This document shows, piece by piece, positions 43,989-55,753 of a stretch of DNA of 64,000 bases. The DNA is taken from positions 620,001 to 684,000 of the forward strand of contig JAGTXX020000015.1 in the NCBI GenBank assembly GCA_019044685.2, read 5' to 3'. The position numbers and the translations under genes were made by a program. The stretch comes from Nannochloris sp. 'desiccata' (lineage: Eukaryota > Chlorophyta > Trebouxiophyceae > Chlorellales > Chlorellaceae). The notes below the pieces were generated by a model. That model worked only from the letters and a program-made list of their open reading frames with translations. It made no database searches and had not been told where the DNA came from. Every line of letters starts with the position of its first letter. The first letter of the stretch is position 1.

Positions 43989-46500
43989 ATGTATCGAAAA
44001 CATATCATAGCACAGCTTCTGCTGCTATGTCTGCTAGTGGGCAGGTTGACACCGGAAGTTGCTGCACAGAACGAAGAAGACGGAATTAATCGCCCTCAAG
44101 CGTTAGGCATCTTGAAGAAAGTCACAGGCGTTGGAGACAAGGAAGTAATCAGTATTGTCAAGGACATAGACGAGGACGAGTTGGAAGAGGAAGAAGAGGA
44201 CGGCCAAAAAGAGTCGATCGCTCATGTATGTTTGTTTAAAATACCCCCTTTTAATTGCTTTTCTTCCAGTGTTTGCTCGCCTGTTTAGCTCTTTAGTGGA
44301 AAATACCGATAGGTTACTCAATCCAATCTAACGCTGAATCCATTGCTCTTTGCAGATGCTAGACGAGGCCTTGAAGGAAGAATTCAGTCACGAGGAGGAG
44401 AAAAAAGCCTCTGTTGGCAAGCAGTATAACGAAACTGTCTCAGCCAATGAAGGAACTACAGAAACAGTTGTCATTATCAGTCAAAAGAAGGAAAAAGAGC
44501 GAGCAGCAAATCGCACAGCCGAGGCAGATGCAAATGCAGAAAGTAGTGAGAGCGGCAGTGGCGCTTCCGCAGATGGCACTCACTCCTTTTCCAACAATAA
44601 CGACAGCGATGAAACCCCTAGCGATTACGAAAATGAGGTCGATTATGATGACGACAGTAAATCCTCATTAAACCAAGAAACTGATGTAGATCGTATTATA
44701 GATAGTAAAGATAATGAATATGTTTTATCAAAACCAAATGAAGAAGGATCTATGGGTTTGACCCTGGACCCTCAATTTATTCGAGATTTAGGTGTACTAA
44801 TTGGAGTATGTGCAGTAGGTGGATTAGCAATGGAAGCTGTCCGTCAACCTACTATTAATGGATATTTTCTAGCAGGATCAGCGGTAGGTCCAGGAGGATT
44901 GAAATGGATTAAAGAAATAGTACAAGTACAGAGTGTAGCTCAATTAGGTGTGGTTTTACTGCTTTTTATCATGGGTCTAGAACTCAATTTAGGTAAATTG
45001 CGTGCTGTGCGTGATGTGGCACTATTAGGTGGGTCATTACAAGTTGTGTTGATGAGTACGCTTGGTGGGGTTGCGGCTGCGGTGATTGGTGTGGGGACCT
45101 ACCAAGGAGCTTTTGTGGGGGCTATGTTGGCAATGTCTTCAACATCAGTAGTCGTAAAATCTCTTCAAGATGCTCGGGCATCCAATACCCCTCATGCTCA
45201 GATAACTATAGGTACTTTAGTATTACAAGATTGTGTGGTCGGATTATTATTTGCATTCATGCCTGTGTTGGCAAGTGCTGGGAGCGCAAGTGGCGGAGTG
45301 AGTTTACGTGAACTTGCTACAGTAGCAGGCCGTGTGATGGCAATGCTTGCAGTGACAGTAGCTGTCGCTGCACTTGCTGCAGCTACTTTTTTACCGATGC
45401 TTACTCGGCTGATCTCTAAATTTTCAAAGGAGACTTTTCTCATGACGATTATAGGGTTTTGCTTAGCTGCAAGTATGGCAACCACACGTGTCGGTGTCTC
45501 GGCAGAACTTGGTGCCTTCTTAGCTGGTGTTCTACTCTCTGTCACCGATCAACAAGAGACTATCATCACTGTTGTAGAACCAGTTGGGCATCTATTTTTA
45601 GCTTTGTTTATTGCATCAACTGGCCTAACTATTCCACCTGCGTTCATCGCTGAACATTTACTCGTGCTCGCTGCTGTCGTAGCTGTCGTAGTCACTGCAA
45701 AATCGCTCCTTATAGCTGGAGTTGTTTTTGCATTTAGATTCCCTTTAGACACCGCTCTTGCTGTCGGAATAAATTTAGCACAAATAGGAGAATTTGGATT
45801 TGTGCTACTTAGTATGGCGAATCAACATGGAATAATAGCAAGTGAAGTTTACTTGTTATTGATGGGCACGACAGCATTATCTCTGCTATTAACTCCATTT
45901 ATGATTCAACTTAGTGTGAGATTACCAAAATCAAGTCGTGGCGGTGACCTTGGTATAGTACACTCACCATCTGGCGCTCAAGCGAGTTCGCAGAATGGGG
46001 GTGGGGCTGGTGGTGGTAGTCATAATGGTAGTTTGAATGGTGGCAGTGGTGGTGATGATGTAGAGCAACCAAATAGTTTAATGGTGAGTTCTTCTTCTCA
46101 ATTACCTTTCTTATCTACGAGATCAACTAGTTTGGGGGGAAAAGAGTCACCAGCAGCAGTGCCAGTATTCTCATCTTTTGATGTACATGGCAATGGTGCA
46201 GATGGAGACAATGGAGATGGCATGGGTGGGAATAGAAGAGGAGGGTGGCACATGTTACAACCTAGACGCCATTCTACGAAATAAATATAGATATAATCAT
46301 AAAGCTTTTCCTCTTCTCTCGTTTCCTCGTTGCAGAAACGGCGTAGTAGTGGTAATTCATTCCCTGTAAGTCCTCGATCTCCTAGCTCTGAGGCTGTGTC
46401 TCTTGGTGGAATGGGTGGTACGACAACAACCCACCGCCAGACATATAGAGCGAATAGCATTGGTGGTATGAATGACGGCAAAGGGAATACCGCAGTGTAA
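43989..46500 (+). CDS. Cation/proton antiporter of the KEA4-6 type
   Basis: Exon 1 is 43989-44225 and exon 2 begins at 44356. A cleavable signal peptide (HIIAQLLLLCLLVGRL ... AAQ) leads into an acidic lumenal region with MLDEALKEEF, a mark of plant KEA4/5/6. About 12 membrane segments of the CPA2 (Kef-type) antiporter fold follow (about residues 217-600; FIMGLELNL, STTSVV-like SSTSVVVKS, QIGEFGFVL). No C-terminal RCK/KTN domain is present, as in KEA4-6, which act in Golgi/TGN/endosome pH and K+ control. The end is uncertain: reading on gives a stop at 46284, while a strong donor (ATG GTGAGT, 46084) and acceptor (46335) would join in frame to a Ser/Gly-rich exon 46336-46500 whose stop is part of TGTAA. 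Confidence 0.88.
46496..46500 (+). terminator. TGTAA overlapping the predicted last stop of the KEA gene
   Basis: GTG TAA ends the alternative last exon, so the same five bases may be both stop codon and polyadenylation signal. Confidence 0.45.
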
Positions 46501-47706
46501 ATCGGTATATGCATTTTACATGAATAAAGTAGTATAATCTAATCAAATTTTGAATTAACAAAGAAATAAACAATTGAATACATTATTTAATGGTATATTG
46601 ATTCTATGTCTAGTCAATCTCTTTGTAAGGATGGTAGTAGCTTATAAAGTGAGTCGAGTGATATATAAAACAAAAAAACAAAACCTAAAATGCCAACACG
46701 CTTTGCTGGTGATACTTCAAAAGAAAGTCTACAACGGGTCTGCCCTGGTTGAAATTAGAATGAGATCAATAAACAAAGCAAGCAGCGATCTAATCATAAC
46801 TACACGTATAGGGAGTGTCTTAAAAAATGCTCTGGGAGTAAATCGAATTGAATGCCGAGGAGGTGGCCTCTGCCTCATGCAGTGCCTGTTGGCAAGGACT
46901 CAAGTGCTGATGCAGGAGCAATAGCATCCTCAAATCCTGACGTTTTCTACGCGAGAGGGCAGAACTGGCCGTTACTACCCCTGGTTTGGGGCACAAATTA
47001 CTGAACCTCCATTGAAAGAATGCCTTTTGTACCTTGTTCAGTGTAGTAATCATGTGATTCTTGTGGGCCGCACGTGACAGTGCCGCTTTTTTCATTTCAT
47101 ATTTGAAGCCGCGAAGGACATTATCGTAAAAACATTTGGCTTCATTTACCCTAAAACTAACCCTAAGACCCCACCGCCTAGTGTTTCTCTGGAAAGTAAG
47201 TTGGCCGGCTCCCAACACCACCGTGCAAGCGGCCTGGAAGGATGTGCTGCCGCCGGCTGCTACTTACTTCCCTCAAACAACTGCCTAAATCGCTTTACAT
47301 TGACATACAAACCCAATTAGCTGCTGATACTTGACAAATCGGATGTTTAGAAGTTACAAATGTGTAAATTATTCAAAAGCAACAACTTCTGCTTAAATTG
47401 AAACACATGTTAACGAAAAAGAGGGTAAAATTGCATTTTTTTTATTGGGCTCATTGCATAGTTCGCAGGAAAATTTGAGCCTGCAGAAGCGAGAAAGGGG
47501 GATACTCAACAATCACAGACAAAAAAAGTATGTACAGATATGGAGGGAGGTAGATTGATTAGAAATGAATTTAAAAGAGAGATTTTAGATGTTTATTTTT
47601 TTGACGGAAGATGCACCACTCAAAGGAAGAGAGCGCAGTTTTGATTTATAAAGAGAGATTTGAAAAGAGAAATAGAATTCCTAAAGGTTTTAGTTTTATT
47701 TCTGTT
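46501..47706. other. Convergent intergenic region, 1.2 kb
   Basis: Lies between the 3' ends of the KEA gene and the Q/S/A-rich gene. A 133-codon minus-strand frame (47221-46820) begins without ATG and matches nothing I know. A single telomere-like TACCCTAAAAC is at 47148-47158. Otherwise AT-rich with no recognisable feature. Confidence 0.4.
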
Positions 47707-49400
47707 CTAAGGGGAAACACTGCGTTTAATCGATCCAGCAAGAGATCTCAGCAATCCTACGGCCCAGCCGCCAACGTCACTGCCGGCAGCAGCAGCATCT
47801 TCTTGGTCTTCTAATTCTACCTGAGAGACGTTATTATTGCCATTGCCAGTGATGTATCCCCCGATTGCAGATATGGTGTTAGAACCAATCTCAACAACCT
47901 GATGACAAGGGAATGCCTGCTCTTGTTTAATATTATACTGCCTAGTGTAGTACTGCTGCATCGTAGGATCTTGATGGTACTGATGAATGTTTTGCCCATT
48001 ACTGTAGAGATTATTAGTGTTATGTACCATTGAAAGGAATGGTACAGTAGCTGATTGATCTACCATTGCTGGTTGTGCAGAGGCTGAAGTCAGTTCCCAA
48101 ACTGCAGCAGCGTGCGTTGGCATCGGAGGCGACGACCATGGAGCTGTGGTTGCCATTGCTAAATCTGCACTTCCTCTGGTGCTCATAGAGGCGATAGAGG
48201 TGCTAGATGAATCGGAACCAGCAGATAATGGGTCCATAGATGCTAAGGGAGGAGTAATAGTACCCAATAACGTTGCTGGAGTCAAGCCTGAGTTACCACT
48301 AAAACTAGTGTGGAGCTGGTGCTGCTGCTGGTGTTGAAATTGCTGACAGGTGTTGTTATTCTGCTGCAAAACGATGCCAGGGTAGACTCTGGGTGGGGAT
48401 GCAGTAGGAGAGGGGCTGTTACGAGCAATGAAATGACCTGCTGGTAAGAAACTAGTAGTAACAGCAACACCATTATTACTGCCTCCACCTTGTATCGTGC
48501 ATCGGCGTTTTGGGTCCAAGGCCATGCCACAGGTAGTAATACTGCTACCACTGGACCGTCTAGAAATTAACATATTTTCAGTACAATCATCAGGATGGGT
48601 CCAGGTTGCGCGTGAGGGACTCGTAGGTGTCTCAATAACACGTTTAATTGCAGCAGCTGCTGCAGCAGCCGCAGCAGCAGAGGCGACCGCAGAGGGCCGA
48701 GGTGCAGGTGCTACCACTATAGCTGGTTTTGTGGTCAATTGAACCACCTTGTCACCTAAATAATGTACTGAAGAATCGTTTTGATTCACGTTTGTGTAAA
48801 TGGCAGGTACTAGGACAGCTAAAGGGCCTTGCCTACGGCGATTGAGCAGCATAGATTGCTGGGTATGCACTTCCCGAGGGCCTCTAAAGCTGATCCCAGC
48901 TTGCTGTGGGAATTTCTGTGCATAGCGCAGCTGTCGAGCGCGTAAGTGGTAGTACACTTGAGGGGAATGGATACCTCCTGGCCACCATTCAGCAACAGAA
49001 GAGTCTGAAGATCTGGAAGAAATAGATAAAAGGGGAGGAGCGGTGAGCAAAGAGAGAATAAAACAGAAGTACTTTCTTAAATCTTCTAGTATAATCAGTT
49101 GCGAGTTTTATCTTACTTTACCGAAGTACTATGGCAATGATGTTGGAGCCCAGAGCATGTAATGCAATGCTGGCATCCACGGCGTCTCTGAACACGGGGA
49201 GCGGGAACAGGGGCCGCAATCGCAGTATTTGAAGTTCCTTGAGAGCCAACGGAACTAATCTGAGATGATCCATTTGAGTTTAATGATTGCTCAGCAGCTC
49301 CAATAGCGGCGCTAAATGTATTATTTTGACAGTTATTCACCCGGCTGTCTACTCCCAGACAATGCGGATGCGATAATATAAAATTTTGAGTCGTCGCCAT
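47707..49400 (-). CDS. Gln/Ser/Ala-rich hypothetical, possible transcription regulator
   Basis: Exons 49117-49400 and 47707-49012 give 529 residues; the donor GTAAGA at 49111-49116 is the one that keeps the frame. I do not recognise the family. A Cys/His cluster (CQHCITCSGLQHHCH, about residues 78-92) is followed by an ordered-looking block (SVAEWWPGGIHSPQVYYHL, then RARQLRYAQKFP) and the rest is low-complexity with poly-Ala, poly-Gln/His and Ser/Thr-Pro. The cluster could bind zinc. Composition fits a transcriptional regulator, but this is inference. The ATG follows a good acceptor (ctccctacag), so an intron in the 5' leader is likely and transcription may start several hundred bases upstream. 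Confidence 0.65.
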
Positions 49401-50660
49401 TCTGTAGGGAGCAAGCAAGTTTACCAATCAGGTGTACAGCCACTAAGAGATACAAAGCAGTGCAGGACTGAGCAAAATGTCTAAGAATTTCCTATAACTA
49501 TACGCGGCAAAGAAGTGTCATCCGCGCCCCATCGATTCAAAGGGCACCCACCTTAGGCAAAGGCCCAAGCTTTTCTCTCGCAGATCATTAGAATGAGATG
49601 AGCAATGAAGCGATCACAGATTAGAGCATAGGGACTTGGGTATTGTCGGGCTCAAGAACTTTTTAAACACAAACGTCGGAGAAACGTGAACTCTTGGATG
49701 AGTAAATGTTGGGGTCTAGAATAGGTATTGGCAATTTGGGGGTGATTAATGAATTAAACGTCTATTATAGAATTGGCGTAGAGCAATTACAACGCCGAAG
49801 AACTACTTAAGTGCACTGAACTCTGATCAATAAACAAACATATTTGGAGAGCTTCTTTCTTGGTTCATTTGAGGCTTAATCTGGACTGCCATTTTTGTCC
49901 AAATTAATTTTTCGCTTATCATACAGAATGAGCTTCTCTAGGAGAAAACACTTACTGAAGATTGACGCAGCAAGCTGCGTGGGTTTGTAATATATTCTTT
50001 ATTCGACTGAATCTCTAATCCAAAACTCGCGCTAGCATAGAGGAGATAGTGGGCAAAATAGAAAAATGGGATGCAGACAGCAGGTATAGTGTTTTACGTA
50101 CCTACAGAGGGGCTTGGGAAGAGGCGAGGACTGATTCCAGGTTAGTTAGCACGAGTTTTGATTAGTAGACCATCGTAGGAGGAACTCGGCTGTGTATAGG
50201 TGCTGCAGGGTTGTCGTCGAAGGTGCTATTGGGTGCTCCCAGTCAGCAGCACAGCACACTTTTCAGGGTGCTAAGGTTGTCAGAGCAAAAATAAACGCAA
50301 AATGCGAAAAAGATATAGATAAAAATGTAAGAAATCTAAGAACAAACTTTTTATTGTTAGGAAAAGGGGTGAAGTGTGGGGAAGGGATCAAAATAAGAAA
50401 AAAGTATTTTCGATCAAAGATGTGTTTGAAAAATTAGCAGAAAGAAGAGAGATTAAGTGAATGGGATTGATAGCTTGAGAAATGGAGAGACGATGTTGTA
50501 GAATGAAGTGGAGAAAAGTTAGTATCGCCGGAAATTGGCGTTTAGTGGAAATATTGTGGTGTTAGTGGAAGGAAAATTCTGCCGCCGCTGTCGGTTTTTT
50601 TGAAAAGCTTGCTGTGTAGAATCCAATTGACGGACTCTTTTACAAATTAAGAGTTTCATT
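49401..50660. other. Long intergenic region, likely leader and promoter of the upstream-facing gene
   Basis: 1260 bases between two minus-strand genes. The right end holds the TGTAA (50640-50644, complement) of the DUF760 gene. The left end is probably an intron and leader of the 47707-49400 gene. No convincing protein-coding frame. Confidence 0.4.
50640..50644 (-). terminator. TGTAA polyadenylation signal of the DUF760 gene
   Basis: Complement TGTAA 16 bases after the stop codon. Confidence 0.6.
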
Positions 50661-52129
50661 TTAAGCGACAGTCCCGTAGCCACCACTACCACCTGCATTA
50701 CTAGTAACAGGTGTCAGCAATGCATAATCTCTATCTACCCACGATTCTACATCCCTTAGAAAACAACCATACGCCACAGCCTCTAATACTGCCCTCCTTT
50801 GTGTCCCAACAGTCATATCAACAACCTCAACATTATTCTCAGCGACAGCTTGTTGCACCCTTTGCATCAACTCTTCAACACTGGATGCATCTTGCCCAAT
50901 AACTTCCTGCATTTGAGATTGTAAGGCCTTGACGTCACCAAATAGTGCCTTTGTTTGACGCTCAACAAGAGTCGAGCCTTCAGTAGTAACGAGACGAGCA
51001 GTCGCCATCATAGTTTCTTGGTCGAATGATTCAACGTATTGACGTAACGCACCACGCTTTTTCTTTACGATAGAACTTGAAGTGTTATCTGCCTCCAATG
51101 GGGGTGGCGTCTCCGGAGTAGGTGGTGGTGCATCAGGATCTAAAGGAGAATCTACCTCATCTGCCATAGCAAAGAGCCTTTCCAACCGTGCCACTGCATC
51201 TTCAGGACTCTCCGGCACCATACCAATTTGTTTTGCAAGCTGGAATCGAGAATCAACGCGACGAAGGAAATATCCAAACATGATTGATGCTGCATACACT
51301 TGAGCGGCTTGTAATTTACTCATCTTAATACGAGTATCAGCAAGAGCCATAGAAGCAGGGCCAAGGATTGATAATACGTGTTCTTTTACCATATCCAAAG
51401 CTTCTTTCGTATGCACACCTTCGGTCAAAGATTTCAAAGCAGCAAGACTCTCAGGAATTGGCGAGATGTTGGGTAGAAGATCAACACCTAGAGCTTGGAA
51501 TTTTTCTAAGATGCACACATACATTAAATCTTCAATTGCAACTGCTTCTTCCATACGGCGAACCTCCTCCATGCGTTTAGAAAGAACCAAGTCAAGGGGC
51601 TCAGAAGAGGAGGCTTCGCTGTCAGAGGAGGAAGAGGATGCAGCGGCATCGGCAGCGGCTTCTCGCGTTTCTTTGATTCTTTGGAACTCGGATTCAACTG
51701 CAGCACGGAATAAGTGGGGCTGCATTTCAAGGTAGTATGCGGCCATTTCACCAACTGGGGAGTTGAGCTTCGAAGGAGCCTGAGAAGAATATAAAGTGCG
51801 GCGGAAAAGGGACCGGGTGAGACACACAATCACAAATGTGAGGTTGTTCAACAATATTTTTCAGACAACACGAACAATGCGCGATTTAGATCTAGTGACA
51901 ATCATTGTAGAAAGCTTACCAAAGCAAATTTAGGCTTGTCGTTATCTCCAGAGGCAGCGCTGTTTCCCTGGGCTACGACATTTTGCTTCAGTGGACGTCC
52001 AGATCTGGCAGAACGAGCAGAAGCTGGGTGGCTTCCGAAACTATGGTGCCTTCTTGCTGTAAGGTTTACGGCGGAGCCAATGTTTGCGGCGTGAAGGGGA
52101 TTGCATGTCGCTGTGAAAAAGGGAGGCAT
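50661..52129 (-). CDS. DUF760 protein, like plastid UV-B-induced protein At3g17800
   Basis: Exons 51920-52129 and 50661-51779 give 442 residues. The first about 65 residues are Ala/Ser/Arg-rich without acidic residues (AVNLTARRHHSFGSHPASARSARS), a typical plastid transit peptide. Two related helical units follow; the first contains MQPHLFRAAVESEF, MYVCILEKFQALGVDL, the segment KLQAAQVYAASIMFGYFLRRV and LERLF; the second contains LRQYVESFD and AVLEAVAYGCFLRDVESWV. This is the arrangement of plant DUF760 proteins. Function is unknown beyond stress-linked expression in plants. First in-frame ATG chosen as start. Confidence 0.85.
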
Positions 52130-52686
52130 CGCACCAACGGATTGACCACAGCGCACCTTACAAGCGATCTATAAAATTGTTTATAGAAGATGGAATGTCA
52201 CTTGAAGGCATTTATATGAAAAGAAAATAAGTTTTGAGTGAACTGTCTCGGAGACCTTCTAGAGAGCTGAACAACCAGCAGCGCTTAGCTCAGAGGTGGT
52301 GCATTGTGATGCCAAAGCAGGGCAATCTACAGGGCACATTTGACCCCAGGATGACAATGCAACTGGAATACAGACTGAAGGAAGAGGAAACCACATCCCA
52401 GAGCAGCTTCCTCATTGCCCTTCCTGCCACCGCCCTGCCCTGGCTTTTGACACTGAGGTTACACATATAACAAGTCGATAAAGATAATGCAGGCAAGAAA
52501 ATATTAAATAATAAGCAAGGAAATAGATACGATCACACTACTTTAATAAATGTAACAAAATAGTCAAAGCAAACTATTAATAATTAATGAGTTAGAAGGG
52601 CGATTCTACTGACGACGCCCTGCCGATGGTCATATATTTTTCGGACTACTTTTTTTACGAAACACACCCATACATCCACATCCATA
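52130..52686. other. Intergenic region with an unexplained GC-richer block
   Basis: 557 bases between two minus-strand genes. 52234-52470 is noticeably richer in G+C than its surroundings and open for 78 codons on the plus strand without an ATG start; the translation has no family I recognise. See findings. Confidence 0.4.
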
Positions 52687-54022
52687 TCAGCCGTCAGGAC
52701 AGTTAATTGCCCCTGTATACCCAGTACCAGCCTCGGCAGGACGATGCAAGTTCTCTAATTGCATATCGTTATTACTTCCATTATGTAGTATGGCTGCCTG
52801 TGCTTGATTCTTTCCTTGTTCAGATTGCATTTGATGCACAGCCGTTAAATGATTAAGCACTTGCTCTTCAAAACTACGTCGAGCTGCATCCTGCGCCTCC
52901 AATATACTTTCCATTTGAATCATTTGCTGACTCATACTTTCCACCTCGCTTCTCAATCTCATAATTTCATTCTTATCTTCTCTTGATCGATTTTCTGCGT
53001 CAATCAGTTTATTTCTAAGAAACAAAATACTGTCGGCATGCCGTGTCAATGTCCCTGAATGCTCACTTATAGCTCTCTGCATCATGAAGACGAGATTTTT
53101 CCATTCGATTCGCATTGATTGGATTGCGTTATTGGTAGCTACACTGGCGGTGGTTAATTTCAAAATTTCACCGTCTTTCGTTTGAAAAGTGGCATCAAGG
53201 GTGCTAACGCGGTGTTGAAGATCAGCATACAAGGAAGAAAGCATGGCAATTGGCTCAGGTAGGTCTTCAATGAACTTCGAGTTGTTAGTATCAAGGCAGG
53301 TGGTGGGGTTCTGATTGCCATTTAATGCAGTCTTAGCACTGCCACTGGTTCTGGTTCCAGGAGTTGGGGATGTAGACACCGGTGAATGATTCGTGCGGTG
53401 ATGATGGTGGCGGTGGTGGTAATTGTGGTTGTTATGGCGAGTATTCGCTACTGAAAAAGCTGAATCCGTGATACATGTGTGGAAAGGAGCGGCAGGAGGA
53501 AGAGGAGATCGTTTGTTTTTAGGAGGGCGGGCAGGCGGAGGCGCCATCCGTCCAATAGGAGGAATAGGCATCGTTTCCAATTCTTGCTGATGTTCTTGAT
53601 TAGAATTCAGCCTCATAGAGGTGGTGACCGTGTTTAGAGCTTCGTAGATCATTTTTTCATCGCGAGCCTCTGAAGTAGGCTGTGAAGAAAAGTTGACAGG
53701 GAAAGAAAATGAAGGAAGACGCTCCTCGGTGGCGGCAGAGGCAGAGGTTAGAGAAGAGGGAATTTGTGTAGCTTCAAGAAAGCCACGTCCCTGCTCGACG
53801 TTGCGCCTGTAAGATGTGTACTCTACTTCTTTCTTCTTGCGTTTGGCAGCTTGCTGATGCAGATAAAGAGGAGAGGCAGGTGAGAACAATAAGATGGGAG
53901 GCCGAGAAAATCGAAAATCAGAGGTGTTGCAGTTTTGCCCCAAAATGACTCACCAAGGGTTCAGAGGCGGCAGTCGTCTCAGAATTTTTAGCTAGTACTT
54001 GATTCCTTATTTCCTCTCTCAT
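52687..54022 (-). CDS. Coiled-coil hypothetical protein with His/Pro-rich middle
   Basis: Exons 53954-54022 and 52687-53853 give 411 residues. I do not recognise it. A basic patch after the first exon (AAKRKKKEVEYTSYRR) may be a nuclear signal. The middle is Pro-rich (RMAPPPARPPKNKRSPLPP) and has a His/Asn stretch (NHNYHHRHHHHRTNH). Residues about 225-385 are a long coiled coil (SSLYADLQHRVSTLDATF, LRNKLIDAENRSREDKNEIM, LRSEVESMSQQMIQMESIL). A scaffold or transcription co-regulator is possible. The upstream exon was chosen because it supplies an ATG, a GTGAGT donor and the correct phase. Confidence 0.65.
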
Positions 54023-54490
54023 GAGGAATAAATAGCGAAAGAAGAGGTCGAAAAAAGAAGTCGACCCAAAGAAGCTTTGCAGGCCCTGCAGGGCAAGCTA
54101 CTATAAAAGATGTTTAGGGGAGGCCGTGCTCAAGGGCTGCTCGGTATATCTAAAAATGAGACTGAATAAGCGGGCGAGCTAAACCGAGGTATGTTTGTCC
54201 TTTCGCAAACGATGGTTCCTCTGCCTTACACCTAGGAAGAAGCTAGCTGTCCCAACCCCCATTTCGACAACAGCAATTATTTTAATTAAAGAAGGCTGTA
54301 ATGCATTTCTTTTGCAACTAAGATTTTAAAGTTACACATTCAAATCAAACATTTTTACTGGGAATGAAGCTCGCGACACAAACAGGGTCGCCGCTGTTTC
54401 CACACTAGAGAGCAAAAAGAGAAAAGAAAAACCCAGAGATACCTGCCTCGTACACTACTTAGTAAAATATCACAGAAAGTATGCATTGCC
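54023..54490. other. Intergenic region
   Basis: 468 bases between two minus-strand genes: promoter side of the coiled-coil gene and 3' flank of the PEBP gene. No element recognised. Confidence 0.4.
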
Positions 54491-55494
54491 TTATTTATGG
54501 CTTAAAAAGTACATGGCAGTCACTGGATCTCCTAGGCCATACTGCTTTGCAAATTGGCGGGTATTGAAATTCTTCCTCCCATCTTTCTGACCACCTGAAG
54601 GGTCCTCCACTTCTAAAGGCTCTTGATTAGGTTGTTCAAACAACAAAAATGCATAGCGATGCGTGCCAATGGGCGGCGCAGGACCCCTGCATTTTAAGAA
54701 CATGGAAAATTTATCAGAGCCAGAGAGGAGCCAGGAAAAGATTTAGAAAGAAATCCAACAGAAAAGTCTCGACTTACATATAAGGAGTGATCTCTGTGCC
54801 CTTTGCCGCCTCTCCGCCATCTGCTCCAGGAATATTGACGACAATCCAATGCAGCCACTCTCTAAACACAGGCTTTGCAGGATCGGGAGGGTCAGGGTCA
54901 GACATAACAATTGTATAAAGTCTATTATCGACGGTGCCAGTGAGATGCACAGCAGGGGTAGAGTGAGCCTGAATTTAAATAGATATAGGTAAATCAAAGA
55001 GGACATACTCCTTTAGGTAAGTATTTTTATTCTTAAAGTATAATTTAATGCAGAAAGAGCCATATATTAAAATTTTGAAACTCTCCCTTACATGGTCGGG
55101 TCTCAAGGTGACACCATTTTCAACATGGTCGTATTTATACTTGATATCCATCTTAATCTTAGTCTTCTTGACATGATCTACCACATCAGGGATAATCTTG
55201 CTTGATTCTAAAGTCATGCTGCAATGAAGAAGGAAGGAGAGGGCACAAAGCAGGGGCCGTAATATTTTCAAAAAAAAACAAAGTTTTCAAAATTGTGGGG
55301 CAAGAACAGAAAATCAACGCAACATACCTTATAATGTGACTTTTTTCAATGCAGTTTGACCTAAGGCAGGGTCGCAGCTTGGGCTGAAGAGCCGGGTAGA
55401 GGATAGATGCTGTAGATGTTTCAAGTGAACGAGCCCAGAGAGATTTGGCTGTATTTATAAATATTGGTCTATTAATTGCCTGTAACAAGGCCAT
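54491..55494 (-). CDS. Phosphatidylethanolamine-binding protein (PEBP family) with organelle-type leader
   Basis: Exons 55328-55494, 55092-55218, 54778-54968 and 54491-54686 join in frame to 226 residues. The C-terminal about 165 residues are a eukaryotic PEBP (FT/TFL1/MFT/RKIP superfamily): ligand-pocket motifs DPDPPDP and GTHRY are present, with FREWLHWIVVNIPG between them. The first exon encodes a leader rich in Arg, Ser and aliphatic residues with no acidic residues near the start (MALLQAINRPIFINTAKSLW), which looks like a mitochondrial or plastid targeting peptide; FT-type proteins lack one. A shorter form starting at the Met of MTLESSK is possible if the first exon is skipped. Its role (lipid binding, signalling) is not readable here. 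Confidence 0.85.
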
Positions 55495-55753
55495 ATACTT
55501 TTGTTGATAGGTTCAATAATGCCGAAATAACCTCGATTTCGGTGTATTTAGCGGCCAAAGCGTCCACGTTGGACAGGCCGCTCAGCGGCTGGCAGTCAAA
55601 TGCTGTGCTTTGCTTACTGGGGAGGGGGCGGCGAATGCAACAGTATTGATAGCCCCTTCGCCCTCAATCCTGACGTATAATCAATTACCATTGCATTTCA
55701 GAAGCCATCAGCGTCCCAAAGGCATTTATAGAGCTGCAATTGTGGTAATATAA

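Noticed and set aside
47148..47170. Telomere-like CCCTAAAACTAACCCTAA
   Set aside because: Only one imperfect pair of units; no array, so chance is likely.
46820..47221. 133-codon minus-strand frame between KEA and the Q/S/A-rich gene
   Set aside because: No ATG near its start, no family resemblance and no splice or polyadenylation support.
52310..52385. Possible C/D box snoRNA (gtgatgc ... ctga)
   Set aside because: Boxes are imperfect and no terminal stem can be drawn.
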